DNA of 64,000 nt. Source: Deltaproteobacteria bacterium. Its GTDB lineage: Bacteria > Bdellovibrionota_C > UBA2361 > JAGFJO01. Position numbers and translations under genes: made by a program. Under the pieces are notes generated by a model. That model was not told the origin of the DNA and searched no databases. It worked only from the letters and a program-made list of their open reading frames with translations. Positions 1 through 7,941 of this stretch are shown in pieces. Each line of letters starts with the position of its first letter. Position 1 is the stretch's first letter. Location of the stretch: positions 1 to 64,000 of the forward strand of contig JAGFJO010000129.1 of the NCBI GenBank assembly GCA_024102635.1, written 5' to 3'.

Positions 1-507
1 GTAAAGAGTGATAACTAGTGAAGCGATAACAAGATAGTCGTGAATAAGAAAGCGCGACCAGTAAACCAGATTTGGCGACAACACTAGTCCTGCTGTCAGC
101 GCCAGTAGCGCCGTTGGAGAAAAGTGCCTTCTAAATATTAGCGGGACGAAAAGAAATGCGGTACCTAGAAGGGCGATTGGCACCCGTGCGGACCAAAGAG
201 TATGTCCCAACGCGGTATAAACTGGCCGCAGCAGATTATAGAGAAGTGGCGCGTGCATCATCGGGTCGTACTTGTAGAATTGCAGCTCCGGCCAATCGAA
301 AAAGTACTTTCCGAACATGGCATGCTGGGACTCATCATGATGATATGGGCGCGCGTCAAGCTCTAGCCACCTGAGCAGCACTCCCGCAAGAACGACGGCG
401 GCGTAAGCTAACCACTCGGACGATGTGAAGTACTTTGATAACGGAAGTGTTTCCTCGCTGCCCTGGCTCTCATCTATTTGAGCGGCAGTCTCGGAGTTCT
501 GCGACAT
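1..507 (-). CDS. Agl23-like multi-pass membrane protein, 5' part only (runs off left edge)
   Basis: The first 169 residues of a larger membrane protein whose gene continues beyond base 1. A polar N-terminus of about 27 residues is followed by a first membrane helix (about residues 31-50) and then the motif RPYHHDESQHAM (53-64), an Asp/Glu loop like those that follow helix 1 in GT-C fold glycosyltransferases. The His-rich wording matches my memory of the TIGR03663 family (flippase activity-associated, Agl23-like). More hydrophobic segments follow near 110-125 and 133-147. The ATG at 507 has a strong Shine-Dalgarno (GAGGAG, about 6 nt away). It probably handles lipid-linked sugars at the cytoplasmic membrane, which fits the glycan genes to its right, but the substrate is unknown. 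The family call is from memory of the motif; GT-C membrane protein is the safer reading. Confidence 0.72.
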   Translation of the reverse strand, partial: MSQNSETAAQIDESQGSEETLPLSKYFTSSEWLAYAAVVLAGVLLRWLELDARPYHHDESQHAMFGKYFFDWPELQFYKYDPMMHAPLLYNLLRPVYTALGHTLWSARVPIALLGTAFLFVPLIFRRHFSPTALLALTAGLVLSPNLVYWSRFLIHDYLVIASLVITLY

Positions 508-817
508 GTGTGGCTCCTCGCTTCAAAAAACCGCGGCTAATGATGGAGCCGGTGCCCCGCAAAGTCCGCATAATACTAAGAAAGATGCTCTGTAGAAAAC
601 AAACCCAGACGAGGCATCACGAGCGAGGCAAACCGAGACATTACGTGGGTAAGTCGCAGGGTTGCCGAGCGAAGTGTAACGAAGTATGGGGAAGTTTTCT
701 ACAGAGCATGAGGGAGATATTACCCTGGATGAACAATTTTAGGTATCGGATTACTGATCGTTTATCCCGTTATTAATACAGCACTTATCTCCCATGACGG
801 CGCTGGAGCGCTCCCAA
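508..817. other. 310-bp intergenic region between two leftward genes
   Basis: No convincing coding sequence. The middle is occupied by a fold-back repeat (585-709, separate entry). The right part (about 710-800) is AT-rich and lies just past the stop codon of the FAD oxidoreductase gene. An open frame on the plus strand runs through here, but it crosses the palindrome and has no coding character. Confidence 0.6.
585..709. repeat. 125-bp fold-back (MITE-like) element with 16-bp perfect terminal inverted repeats
   Basis: Bases 585-600 (ATGCTCTGTAGAAAAC) are the exact reverse complement of 694-709. The similarity continues inward: both arms, read from their outer ends, share a spaced pattern CCCA-AC-G-CAC followed by GGCAA-CC, so the whole element is an imperfect palindrome. 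A second, partial copy of the left arm lies at 36365-36411. No direct target-site duplication is obvious in the flanks and no transposase is encoded. It could be a non-autonomous mobile element, a REP-like sequence or a hairpin-forming RNA end. Confidence 0.72.
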
Positions 818-2182
818 CTAATGAGTGCCCCAGATAGTCTGCTCGGCTTCCCCGGCGGTAATTCGATTTACCCACTCCACTCCCTGCATAAAGGAGTGGT
901 CCTGGTTCGAGACCTCGTACCGCCAGGCGCCAAAACGCCCGCGAGAAAATACGCCGAGCTTCTCAAGCTCGGGTATTACCTTTCTAAGAAGCCCGTCCCG
1001 GTTAAGAAACGGGGTAGGATAGCCGTATTTGGCGACATAGTGCCAGGTGGAGCAAACTTGGTCTCGCGAATGAATTAGTCCGGTATTAAGAAGTCCATCG
1101 ATTGTTTCCGCAATAATTGATTCAGCCCTGACCTTCTTTTGAGGAGATTCACTAGTTTCTGTCATGAGCGAAAAGTGCTTGGTAATATCGGGAACATTGT
1201 TGGGGCTATACTTGGAAAAAAGAGTGACTCTGTAAAAGGGGCAGTTAGACTCCGGGAAATACATCCAACATTTAGTTGAAAGATCCTTTTTGGGCTCTCC
1301 TAGAAGCCCTACCCCTATTATGTGCGAACTCGAATACTTCATAGCGCTGCTCTCTCGCTTGAGCGTCTCGGCAGCCCCTTCAATGACGTTAAGAAGAAGA
1401 TTAAGCGGCATCGTAGAAATTACCTTGTCATAGGTGATTGAATCGCCGTTTTCCAGCTGCGCTCTTCGCGCGGAGAGGTTTATTTTGCTGACCTTGCTGT
1501 TGAGCTGGATTTTGTCCGGGCCGATCATTTGGCCTATTGAGCGCCAGATTGCCCCGGTGCCGCCAAACTTCGGGAAACGGAACAGATTGTTAGGCCCCCA
1601 AGAGAGATCATCTTTTTGCATCACCACGTTTTCGGTAATGCGTTTGAGATCGATTACTGAAACCCGCTCCCCTATCCACTGATAATCCATCTCCTCGGGA
1701 GGAAATGCCCAAACCTTGTAGTTGTAAGGCAGCATAAAGAGATCTGCTATTCCCTGTCCGAAAATGGAGAGTATCCACTCTTTAAAATTACCCGGCTTAT
1801 TCTTTGCGTTGCTTTGCAGTTCGATTAAACCTTTTAAGCAGCTCCATACATCTTCTTTCGGAAGGTAGCGGATATTATTCTGAAACGGATATGGAACAAA
1901 GCGCTCTTTCATCCACACCCACGACTCCCGTTCATGCATCAACCACCCGTCCTTTCCTAGAGCGGCGTCCATTGCATCGTCGAAATACTTGTAGTGCGAG
2001 AACTGCACATGGCCGCCGATATCCCAAGTGAATCCGTTCGGGTCGACAAAGCTGGCAGCAAGTCCGCCTATCCAATCGTTTTGATCGACGATGATAAAAT
2101 CGCTCTCACCCAGATCCTTGAGGCGATAGGCCGCGCCAAGGCCAGTTGGTCCGGCGCCGATTATGAGATAGCGGGTCTTCAT
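818..2182 (-). CDS. FAD-dependent oxidoreductase, amine oxidase / UDP-galactopyranose mutase-like
   Basis: A 454-residue flavoprotein. The N-terminal dinucleotide-binding motif GAGPTG (9-14) is followed by an acidic residue at the end of the second strand (VDQND, near 33-37) and a GG-AAS segment, the pattern of the protoporphyrinogen oxidase / amine oxidase / UDP-galactopyranose mutase group. A mid-protein GGTG-IWRSIG stretch also fits that group. No signal peptide or membrane span is visible. The ATG at 2182 has GGAG just upstream. It is followed on the same strand by other leftward glycan genes, so a role in sugar or polyprenyl-linked intermediate metabolism is likely. The exact reaction cannot be told from the sequence; a true UDP-Galp mutase would usually be shorter (about 370-390 aa). 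Confidence 0.75.
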   Translation of the reverse strand: MKTRYLIIGAGPTGLGAAYRLKDLGESDFIIVDQNDWIGGLAASFVDPNGFTWDIGGHVQFSHYKYFDDAMDAALGKDGWLMHERESWVWMKERFVPYPFQNNIRYLPKEDVWSCLKGLIELQSNAKNKPGNFKEWILSIFGQGIADLFMLPYNYKVWAFPPEEMDYQWIGERVSVIDLKRITENVVMQKDDLSWGPNNLFRFPKFGGTGAIWRSIGQMIGPDKIQLNSKVSKINLSARRAQLENGDSITYDKVISTMPLNLLLNVIEGAAETLKRESSAMKYSSSHIIGVGLLGEPKKDLSTKCWMYFPESNCPFYRVTLFSKYSPNNVPDITKHFSLMTETSESPQKKVRAESIIAETIDGLLNTGLIHSRDQVCSTWHYVAKYGYPTPFLNRDGLLRKVIPELEKLGVFSRGRFGAWRYEVSNQDHSFMQGVEWVNRITAGEAEQTIWGTH

Positions 2183-2225
2183 CTCACTCTCCGGGGAAAA
2201 TTCTTTGATTCAGACAAGCCGGTGA

Positions 2226-3002
2226 TCATGGCTCCTGTCTTAATCTATGAAGCGAGCTGCTTAGTCCGGCGCGGAAGAGAAATAGCTCCCTTACGCAGCG
2301 CAAGCAAGCTTTGATTAGCCGCCACCTCACTATCGAGACTTTCCCGGTCTCCCTATCGCGGTGCCCGACAGGGATCTCCATGAGATCCTGCCCATCCTTG
2401 CGCGCCAATACCGCAAGAAAAATATTAGGAGCAAAAACATCTTGTGGTAGCACGCCGAGCAATTTCCTCAAATAGCTGCCCTTTATCAGCCGGTAGGGGA
2501 CATTTGCATCTTTAAGAAAGGCGCCGAAAATAAGCATATTGAAAAGCAGTAATATGCGGGTAATCACCAGGCGGTGAAAGGCGTCGTGTCTTACGGCTCT
2601 TCGGCCCATGATAAACTGCGATTCACCGCGCCTCGACCAGAGCTTCACAAAATCCTGCGGCAAAAATTGATCGTCGCTATCGACGTGAAACACCCAGTCC
2701 GGATTGCGCTGAAGAGCCTCGCGATATGCTCGTAGAAGTGCCGTACCGTGGCCGCCATTTTTTTGATGCACCACGATTAGCTGCGGCTCGTGCGCGGCGA
2801 TCGAGTCGAGTATCTCACCTGTCGAATCGCGTGACCCGTCATTTACAACTATCATCTCTACCGCCGCATCGGGAATAAGTGAAATCTCACCGAGCCACCG
2901 CTTTACCACCTCCGCAATGCATCCCTCCTCGTTGTATGCAGGCATAACGATACACAACGAGTTCCGTGCCGAAGGTGCTTGATCCATGGAAGTTTGTTGC
3001 AT
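2226..3002 (-). CDS. GT2 family glycosyltransferase (dolichyl-phosphate mannosyltransferase-like fold)
   Basis: 258 residues, cytoplasmic or membrane-associated transferase of a sugar from a nucleotide donor. The GT-A motifs are clear: MPAYNEEG (20-27), nucleotide-binding NDGS (54-57) and the metal-binding DSDD (108-111). A hydrophobic stretch near 148-162 and a basic C-terminus may attach it to the membrane. It lies 43 bp upstream (in transcription) of the FAD oxidoreductase and 16 bp downstream of the hydrolase gene, so the three probably share a transcript. No clear Shine-Dalgarno precedes the ATG at 3002; an in-frame ATG at 2987 is possible. Donor and acceptor are unknown. Confidence 0.85.
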   Translation of the reverse strand: MQQTSMDQAPSARNSLCIVMPAYNEEGCIAEVVKRWLGEISLIPDAAVEMIVVNDGSRDSTGEILDSIAAHEPQLIVVHQKNGGHGTALLRAYREALQRNPDWVFHVDSDDQFLPQDFVKLWSRRGESQFIMGRRAVRHDAFHRLVITRILLLFNMLIFGAFLKDANVPYRLIKGSYLRKLLGVLPQDVFAPNIFLAVLARKDGQDLMEIPVGHRDRETGKVSIVRWRLIKACLRCVRELFLFRAGLSSSLHRLRQEP

Positions 3003-3018
3003 GTTAGGTGAATCAGAT

Positions 3019-3651
3019 TCAATCTTTAAACCGGCCGCATCTTAAAAAGTGCAGCACTTCATCAACTATCGATGGGTAATACATTAAAAATGAGTGCAAC
3101 CCCGGCAATGTCTTGTGAGCCTTTGCGCCCTCTAAAAACGTCTCCTTAACAGCTACCACGCCGTCGTTATCCCCCACAATAAAAGGAGAATAGCCCTTTT
3201 CCCTCCCTTTGCCACCAGCGATTATCCCTATCTCCAATTTATCGCTGGCGGGCGCCATCTCAAGCGCGCAAAGCTCCAGATAAGCGCTGCCCAGGATAGC
3301 CGGAACAAGTGGCAGCTTCTTTAGCCTGGCGGCGAAGGAAGAGCCCTGATTCGGAGGACCCAGCATAACAGCCCGCTTCAAATTGTAGTGTTCGCCATAC
3401 TCAAGCGCAAATCGGCGCAATATTATGCTTCCCAGAGAATGCGTGACAAAGGAGAGTTCCTCTCCGCCGCCCGCAACAATCATAAGTCGCTCATGTAACC
3501 TGCGGGCCTGTTGCGCAATGGTGGCGCTTCGGGAACGGTAACCCCAATTAAGCACGTGGTATCCCTCGCGGCTGATCTTCTGGCCCAAAAGAGACATAGA
3601 AAATTTGGTGCGCCCGAGCCCATGCAGCATCACCACGTGCCGTTTTGACAT
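3019..3651 (-). CDS. alpha/beta hydrolase (lipase/esterase-like)
   Basis: 210 residues. The oxyanion segment HGLGR (10-14) and nucleophile elbow THSLG (70-74, Ser72) match small lipases and PGAP1-like acyl hydrolases. The elbow is T-x-S-x-G rather than G-x-S-x-G. Candidate acid and base are the Asp residues in VGDNDG and the His in GLHSF near the C-terminus. No signal peptide, so probably cytoplasmic. It is the first gene of a leftward run with the GT2 and FAD oxidoreductase genes, and diverges from folK with only 57 bp between. Substrate unknown. Confidence 0.75.
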   Translation of the reverse strand: MSKRHVVMLHGLGRTKFSMSLLGQKISREGYHVLNWGYRSRSATIAQQARRLHERLMIVAGGGEELSFVTHSLGSIILRRFALEYGEHYNLKRAVMLGPPNQGSSFAARLKKLPLVPAILGSAYLELCALEMAPASDKLEIGIIAGGKGREKGYSPFIVGDNDGVVAVKETFLEGAKAHKTLPGLHSFLMYYPSIVDEVLHFLRCGRFKD

Positions 3652-3708
3652 TCCGACCTATGCTTTTTAAAATACAGAAGGCATAGCTTCCAATTCACCA
3701 CCGATTAA

Positions 3709-4341
3709 ATGACAGACGAGACGGGAGATACGACCCCAAAGAGCCGCCCATTCAGGCTTGCTCCGCAGCACGCCTATATTGCCCTAGGGGCGAACCTCGG
3801 CTCGCCTAACAAGAAACTTATAGATACAATAGATGCAATTGATCAACGAATCGGTCGGGTTATCAGGGTCTCCTCGTTCTATCTCACCACGCCCCTCACT
3901 GAAGGCCCTGCCGAAGAGGGAAGTTACCCGAACTACGTGAACGCGGTTATAATTTGCGCCTCCCCATATACCCCCGAAGATACGTTCCACCGCCTTATGC
4001 AGGTTGAAAAGGAGATGGGACGGACAAGAAGCAGCGGAAAAAAAAGATGGGAAGCTCGCATCATCGATATCGATCTTCTGGCGATGGGAGAAAGAGGCAT
4101 CTCTTCGAAGCAACTGACACTTCCGCATCCCTGCATAGCTTCTCGCGATTTCGTTCTTTATCCTCTGCGCGAGATTGAGCCGGCTTTTGTGCACCCGGTG
4201 ACTTTAAAATCGGTCGATCAGATGATTTTTGAGTATCATGCACGTGGTTTGCCGCTGCGCATCATTAGCCGCGCAGAACCGCTTTCATTACCCGGATTTA
4301 TCCGCTCTTCGGAAGACATTTTCCCAGAAACCTTCCACTAA
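3709..4341 (+). CDS. folK: 2-amino-4-hydroxy-6-hydroxymethyldihydropteridine pyrophosphokinase
   Basis: Transfers pyrophosphate from ATP to 6-hydroxymethyl-7,8-dihydropterin in folate synthesis, in the cytoplasm. Signature pieces are ALGANLG (25-31), the RWEARIIDIDLL motif (113-124) with the two metal-binding aspartates at 120 and 122, and LPHP (138-141). At 210 residues it is longer than the usual 160 or so: about 20 extra residues at the N-terminus and a tail of about 40 after the HPHP-like region. The next enzyme of the pathway, folP, lies 3.6 kb away on the other strand. Its 3' end overlaps that of the convergent SDR gene by 44 bp. Confidence 0.93.
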   Translation: MTDETGDTTPKSRPFRLAPQHAYIALGANLGSPNKKLIDTIDAIDQRIGRVIRVSSFYLTTPLTEGPAEEGSYPNYVNAVIICASPYTPEDTFHRLMQVEKEMGRTRSSGKKRWEARIIDIDLLAMGERGISSKQLTLPHPCIASRDFVLYPLREIEPAFVHPVTLKSVDQMIFEYHARGLPLRIISRAEPLSLPGFIRSSEDIFPETFH

Positions 4342-5113
4342 ACGTTGTCGTTATTGAGAGCGGCAAGAATCTCACTACCAACACCATTAGCTTCCCTTTC
4401 CATCCGGGAGCTACGACCGCCTTATTTTTAAGCATCGCCCTAATGCTCTCATTTACTACGTCTTGCACCTCGGCACGCCTAAGGTCCGGGGGCTGCGCCG
4501 CAAGCTGCGCTACACCGAAAAATTCGGTCTCTGTGGGTCCCGGACATAGCGCGGTGACGGAGATGTTATAGCCTCGCAGCTCGTAGCGCAGTGCCAGAGT
4601 CTGAAAGAGGTTGAAAGCCTTGCTTGCCGAGTATGTCGCCATGAACGGCAGCGGCTGGAACCCGGCAATCGATGATACGCAGAGATACATGCCTTGCCTG
4701 CTGGCCTTCATTTTATTAATCACAAACTGCGCAAGCATTGTAGTAGCGTAGATGTTGAGAAGGATAATATTATTCTCATACTCAGAAGGAATTTTTTCAA
4801 ACGGGCCGAACGACCCGACCCCTGCATTATTGATGAAGATATCGATAGGTATCTTTTCTAATCGGGAAACGAGCTCCTCAAGGCCCAATAAATTATCGCC
4901 ATTAGAGCTTCGCTTGGTAAGGTCGGCGGCGACGCACTCGACAGAGTCCGGGCGGAAGCGCTCCAGCTCTTGCTTCAACTCTATTAGCCTCTCCATGCGG
5001 CGGGCTGTTACTACTAAGTTGCAGCCGAGACTATGCAGCTGACGAGCGAACTCTCTCCCTATTCCCGACGATGCCCCTGTAATCAATGCGGTTCGGCCGC
5101 CCAAGTTAGTCAT
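4298..5113 (-). CDS. short-chain dehydrogenase/reductase (classical SDR)
   Basis: 271 residues, NAD(P)-dependent oxidoreductase. The cofactor motif TGASSGIG (12-19), NNAG (95-98), a catalytic Ser in VSSIAG (147-148) and the YSASK active site (Tyr161, Lys165) are all intact. An Arg-rich segment (TARRMERL) after the second strand suggests NADPH. A hydrophobic, positively charged C-terminus resembles the membrane-tethered DltE/HSD-type SDRs. The ATG overlaps the stop of the upstream GT2 gene (ATGA, 5110-5113), so the two are translationally coupled. Substrate unknown. Confidence 0.88.
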   Translation of the reverse strand: MTNLGGRTALITGASSGIGREFARQLHSLGCNLVVTARRMERLIELKQELERFRPDSVECVAADLTKRSSNGDNLLGLEELVSRLEKIPIDIFINNAGVGSFGPFEKIPSEYENNIILLNIYATTMLAQFVINKMKASRQGMYLCVSSIAGFQPLPFMATYSASKAFNLFQTLALRYELRGYNISVTALCPGPTETEFFGVAQLAAQPPDLRRAEVQDVVNESIRAMLKNKAVVAPGWKGKLMVLVVRFLPLSITTTFSGRFLGKCLPKSG

Positions 5114-6201
5114 TTAAGTTCCTCGATGTGACCGGCAGAGCGAAACCACCGTCCTACCTCTTGCGGTGAGGCCTTCCTTCTACGCATGATTAGCTTTCGG
5201 CGCTCGAACGCACGTCTTAAAAGGTATCTCAGTTCAAGAAGACCGCCAATCGAGCTGCGCTCTCGCAGAATAACTCCGGCGATCACAACGCAGTTCCTGA
5301 ATAGGTATCCTATAAAAAATGGTGCTGCTCCGAGCAAGAGAGAGTAATTGTTAAGTTGCAGCAGAAATCTGTTCCTCACACCGAGAGAGTTAATGGTAGC
5401 CGGCAAAATTTTTCTTCTTTCAGGAGTGACGAAGCGGACATGGTATCCACAAGCCGACGGCACGAATGCGCATTTCCAGCCGAGATATTGCGCTCGCCAG
5501 GCCAAATCCGCGTCTTCTCTATAAGCAAAAAAAGCCTCATCAAATAAAAGCGCTCGTTTCGAGCGCCCTGCCGCAAGCGCCGGATAGAGCGCATCAATAT
5601 CCGACTCGAACTTACCTTCCACTATTAGCGATTCCACGAACTCGCGGCTCATGATAAGACATGCCCCGCTGCCGCCGAACACCGCGCACTCGGCGGAATA
5701 CTGACCGGTATCGCTCTCTCCTGCCCCGCGATCAAAATGCCTCAGTGAAGGGGTAATTATCATCCCTGCTGCATCTATTACCGAAGGCTCAAGCGGCTGA
5801 AGCAGCTCGTCAGCTCTAACTAGCTTTGGACAAGCACTGCCTACCCCGCTTTTCTCAAAGGCGCTACACAGCTCGGTCAAAGCATCGGGCCGGAGCGCCA
5901 CATCGGGATTAAGGCAGAGATAGAAATCGCAGTTACTGTCAAGAAAGCGTCTCAGCCCCTGATTATGCGCGCCGCAAAAGCCTAAATTTGAGCTGTTCCT
6001 ATAGACGGTAACGCCCCGCGGACTATACTCACGGGCATTCTCATAGCTGTCATCACACGAAGCATTATCGGTCACGTCTACCACCAGATTTTCTCCGAGG
6101 GTAAACGATTCGAGCCGTAAAAGGGCTTCCAAAGCATGACGGATATAGCCGCCGCTGTTGTAGGTGACGATATGAACATATACAGCCATTCTCTCTGGCA
6201 T
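5110..6201 (-). CDS. GT2 family glycosyltransferase (rhamnosyltransferase-like)
   Basis: 363 residues from the preferred ATG. Motifs typical of WbbL/RfbF-like rhamnosyltransferases are present in order: TYNSGGYI near the N-terminus, VTDNASCDDS, NLGFCGAHNQG, and LNPDV (the metal-binding region). A later DEAFFAYREDADLAWRA segment carries the ED-D-WR pattern expected at the acceptor/catalytic-base site. A hydrophobic stretch late in the protein (PFFIGYLFRN) may anchor it to the inner membrane. A TTG start six codons upstream is possible, but the ATG at 6201 has AGGAAA at good spacing. Coupled to the SDR gene by a 4-bp overlap. Confidence 0.88.
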   Translation of the reverse strand: MPERMAVYVHIVTYNSGGYIRHALEALLRLESFTLGENLVVDVTDNASCDDSYENAREYSPRGVTVYRNSSNLGFCGAHNQGLRRFLDSNCDFYLCLNPDVALRPDALTELCSAFEKSGVGSACPKLVRADELLQPLEPSVIDAAGMIITPSLRHFDRGAGESDTGQYSAECAVFGGSGACLIMSREFVESLIVEGKFESDIDALYPALAAGRSKRALLFDEAFFAYREDADLAWRAQYLGWKCAFVPSACGYHVRFVTPERRKILPATINSLGVRNRFLLQLNNYSLLLGAAPFFIGYLFRNCVVIAGVILRERSSIGGLLELRYLLRRAFERRKLIMRRRKASPQEVGRWFRSAGHIEELK

Positions 6202-6206
6202 CGAAC

Positions 6207-6212
6207 TTTCCT
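6207..6212 (-). promoter_or_regulatory. Shine-Dalgarno that sets the GT2 start at 6201
   Basis: On the minus strand AGGAAA lies 5 nt before the ATG at 6201. It makes that ATG preferable to the TTG at 6219, in front of which no such site is seen. Confidence 0.55.
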
Positions 6213-6436
6213 GCTGCAATCGCTTACATCATTACGGAAAAGTTAATGATTTACAAGAGTTAGGAAGGACGTCTCCCCTCTTGCGCTGTATTCCCTTGTA
6301 TCGCGCATATTGAGCTAAAGTTCCTTTGTATACTTCCGATAACAGAGATAGACGCGAAGGAATGTGTCGACCGATCGGTAATCGCCCCTCCGACCGGATA
6401 ATACTCGTAATCGAGTTCCACGGATTGGGTGCTGTC

Positions 6437-7087
6437 ATGGATGGAGTAACACAGATCAGGGGTAGTTCCCGCAGTAATATCTTACAAGCAAGACTCGACA
6501 CTAAAAAGAGCGCCGATGGGCAGAATCTGCGCTCTGCGCAACCTGTAAGTGACGATGCCGCCATCGTAGATCTTTCACATCAGGGAGCAGGTGCATCACC
6601 CGCTCAAAATTCGAAATATGACCGGGAAGATCTAGGGCGCCTCAGCGAACGAAACCGGCTCATGCTGGCAACCCTTGCTCCTCAAACGGCAAGAAAATAC
6701 CTCCAGCTTCTTGATCATGTCACAGATGAGCGGACCCGGTTGCAAAACTTTATCGTCGGAGTGTCAGAGGTGCTAAGCAAAATTCCGCATAGCAGTTTAA
6801 AGCCCGAACCGGAAGATTCCGAAGATGCTAACCCGCTCCTTATTGGAGGATCGCTCACGGGATCGGTGGAGTCGCAGATAGAGGCGGCTTTTGCTTCTTC
6901 TGAGTCGGGCCCCATAAATGTACAAAAATATGCAGTACAGATCGACCTTCAACAGGCGGCTAATAACCCAGCAGCCAATCAAGAAGACCCGATCTTCGAT
7001 GCGATAAGCGCTCCTGCGGTCCCAGCAAGGGAGAGCCGCCCCACGGAGAATTTGCCGGCGAAAGATATACTGAACCGGCCGGTTTAG
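6437..7087 (+). CDS. hypothetical protein, Ala/Gln/Ser-rich, no recognised domain
   Basis: I do not recognise this gene. From the ATG at 6437 it encodes 216 residues; the frame is open further upstream (a TTG at 6326), but that part reads as non-coding (Arg/Gly-rich, no Shine-Dalgarno). The protein is hydrophilic with no signal peptide or membrane span. A central stretch (about residues 70-120, from LSERNRLML to SEVLSKIP) looks helical, flanked by low-complexity Ser/Ala/Pro/Glu-rich ends. It is convergent with the YP-rich lipoprotein gene (17 bp between stops) and diverges from the GT2 gene. Start is uncertain. Confidence 0.5.
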   Translation: MDGVTQIRGSSRSNILQARLDTKKSADGQNLRSAQPVSDDAAIVDLSHQGAGASPAQNSKYDREDLGRLSERNRLMLATLAPQTARKYLQLLDHVTDERTRLQNFIVGVSEVLSKIPHSSLKPEPEDSEDANPLLIGGSLTGSVESQIEAAFASSESGPINVQKYAVQIDLQQAANNPAANQEDPIFDAISAPAVPARESRPTENLPAKDILNRPV

Positions 7088-7104
7088 TAAAAATTACATT
7101 GCAG

Positions 7105-7842
7105 CTAGTAAAAGTAAGATCGTGAGACCTTAAAAGGGAGTGTTAGACTTACGGCTGTCTCTGAGTTTTCCGCGTTCTTAAGATCCATTTTAAGATTCAC
7201 AGTTTTGTCGTCATAATTGACTTTTTCAAAATAGAGGAAGCCTGCCACTGAGCCTTCGTGGTCCAGCACGCCTTCCGGGATCGCGCCCGCAAGCATGTCC
7301 GGGGTAGGAAGGTCGGCCCGCCACACTACAGTATGCCAAGGATAACGGAAGAGAGGGTAGCCGAAATGATAGTTATAAGGCGCTACAGGAATCGTCGGAT
7401 AAACCGCCGAGTAGGGATAGTGCACATAGTAACGGTCAAAATAAAAGCCTGGCTCATAAAATGGATGATAAGCGTATGACTCAGTTAATGTGGAGACTTC
7501 TCCCTCTATTTTAAACGGAGGAAGTGCGTGATACACCGCGCCCTTCTCGTTTACGAGTGAAATGTTTTCGTACTGCACATTAAGCGGAGCGCCGCTTTCA
7601 TTTATGAGCCGAACTTTAAGCGGGGTGACATGCCGCTCTATGGGAAATGGCCCCGGCCAGCTGACATGCACTGCCCTTACCTGTACGCCCCCCTTCTTAG
7701 CAAGTGCGGTAAGATCTTCTGTTACGTGAGCGCCGGCTGCAGGCATAGGTTTTAGCTCAGCTACCGGCGTACAACAGGACAGAAAAGATATCAAAAAGGG
7801 TAAGACCGCATATACCTTCAGACCACTCCCTAGATCTTTCAT
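7105..7842 (-). CDS. putative lipoprotein with Tyr/Pro-rich middle, unknown function
   Basis: From the ATG at 7842: 245 residues starting MKDLGSGLKVYAVLPFLISFLSC, a basic n-region and hydrophobic core ending at Cys, consistent with a (weak) lipobox, so probably a membrane-anchored envelope lipoprotein. Residues about 50-110 look like a beta-rich domain (IERHVTPLKVRLINES...), followed by an aromatic stretch with many Tyr, Phe and Pro residues. An ATG at 7893 would add 17 residues before the signal sequence and is less likely. No family recognised. It lies downstream of folP on the same strand with about 100 bp between. Confidence 0.62.
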   Translation of the reverse strand: MKDLGSGLKVYAVLPFLISFLSCCTPVAELKPMPAAGAHVTEDLTALAKKGGVQVRAVHVSWPGPFPIERHVTPLKVRLINESGAPLNVQYENISLVNEKGAVYHALPPFKIEGEVSTLTESYAYHPFYEPGFYFDRYYVHYPYSAVYPTIPVAPYNYHFGYPLFRYPWHTVVWRADLPTPDMLAGAIPEGVLDHEGSVAGFLYFEKVNYDDKTVNLKMDLKNAENSETAVSLTLPFKVSRSYFY

Positions 7843-7941
7843 CGTGCGATTATAGTAGTCTAACGTCACTATGCCGGCCATGAAGCCGATCATTCGGTGC
7901 TCAACCCTGATATCGCATGAACGTTCTGTATGATAAGAACG

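Noticed and set aside
435-776. Open frame of 113 codons on the plus strand at the left end
   Set aside because: It crosses the start of the Agl23-like gene and the whole fold-back element; composition is not protein-like.
6326-6436. N-terminal extension of the 6437 hypothetical protein from a TTG
   Set aside because: TTG without Shine-Dalgarno and non-protein-like residues; it also covers the likely promoter region.
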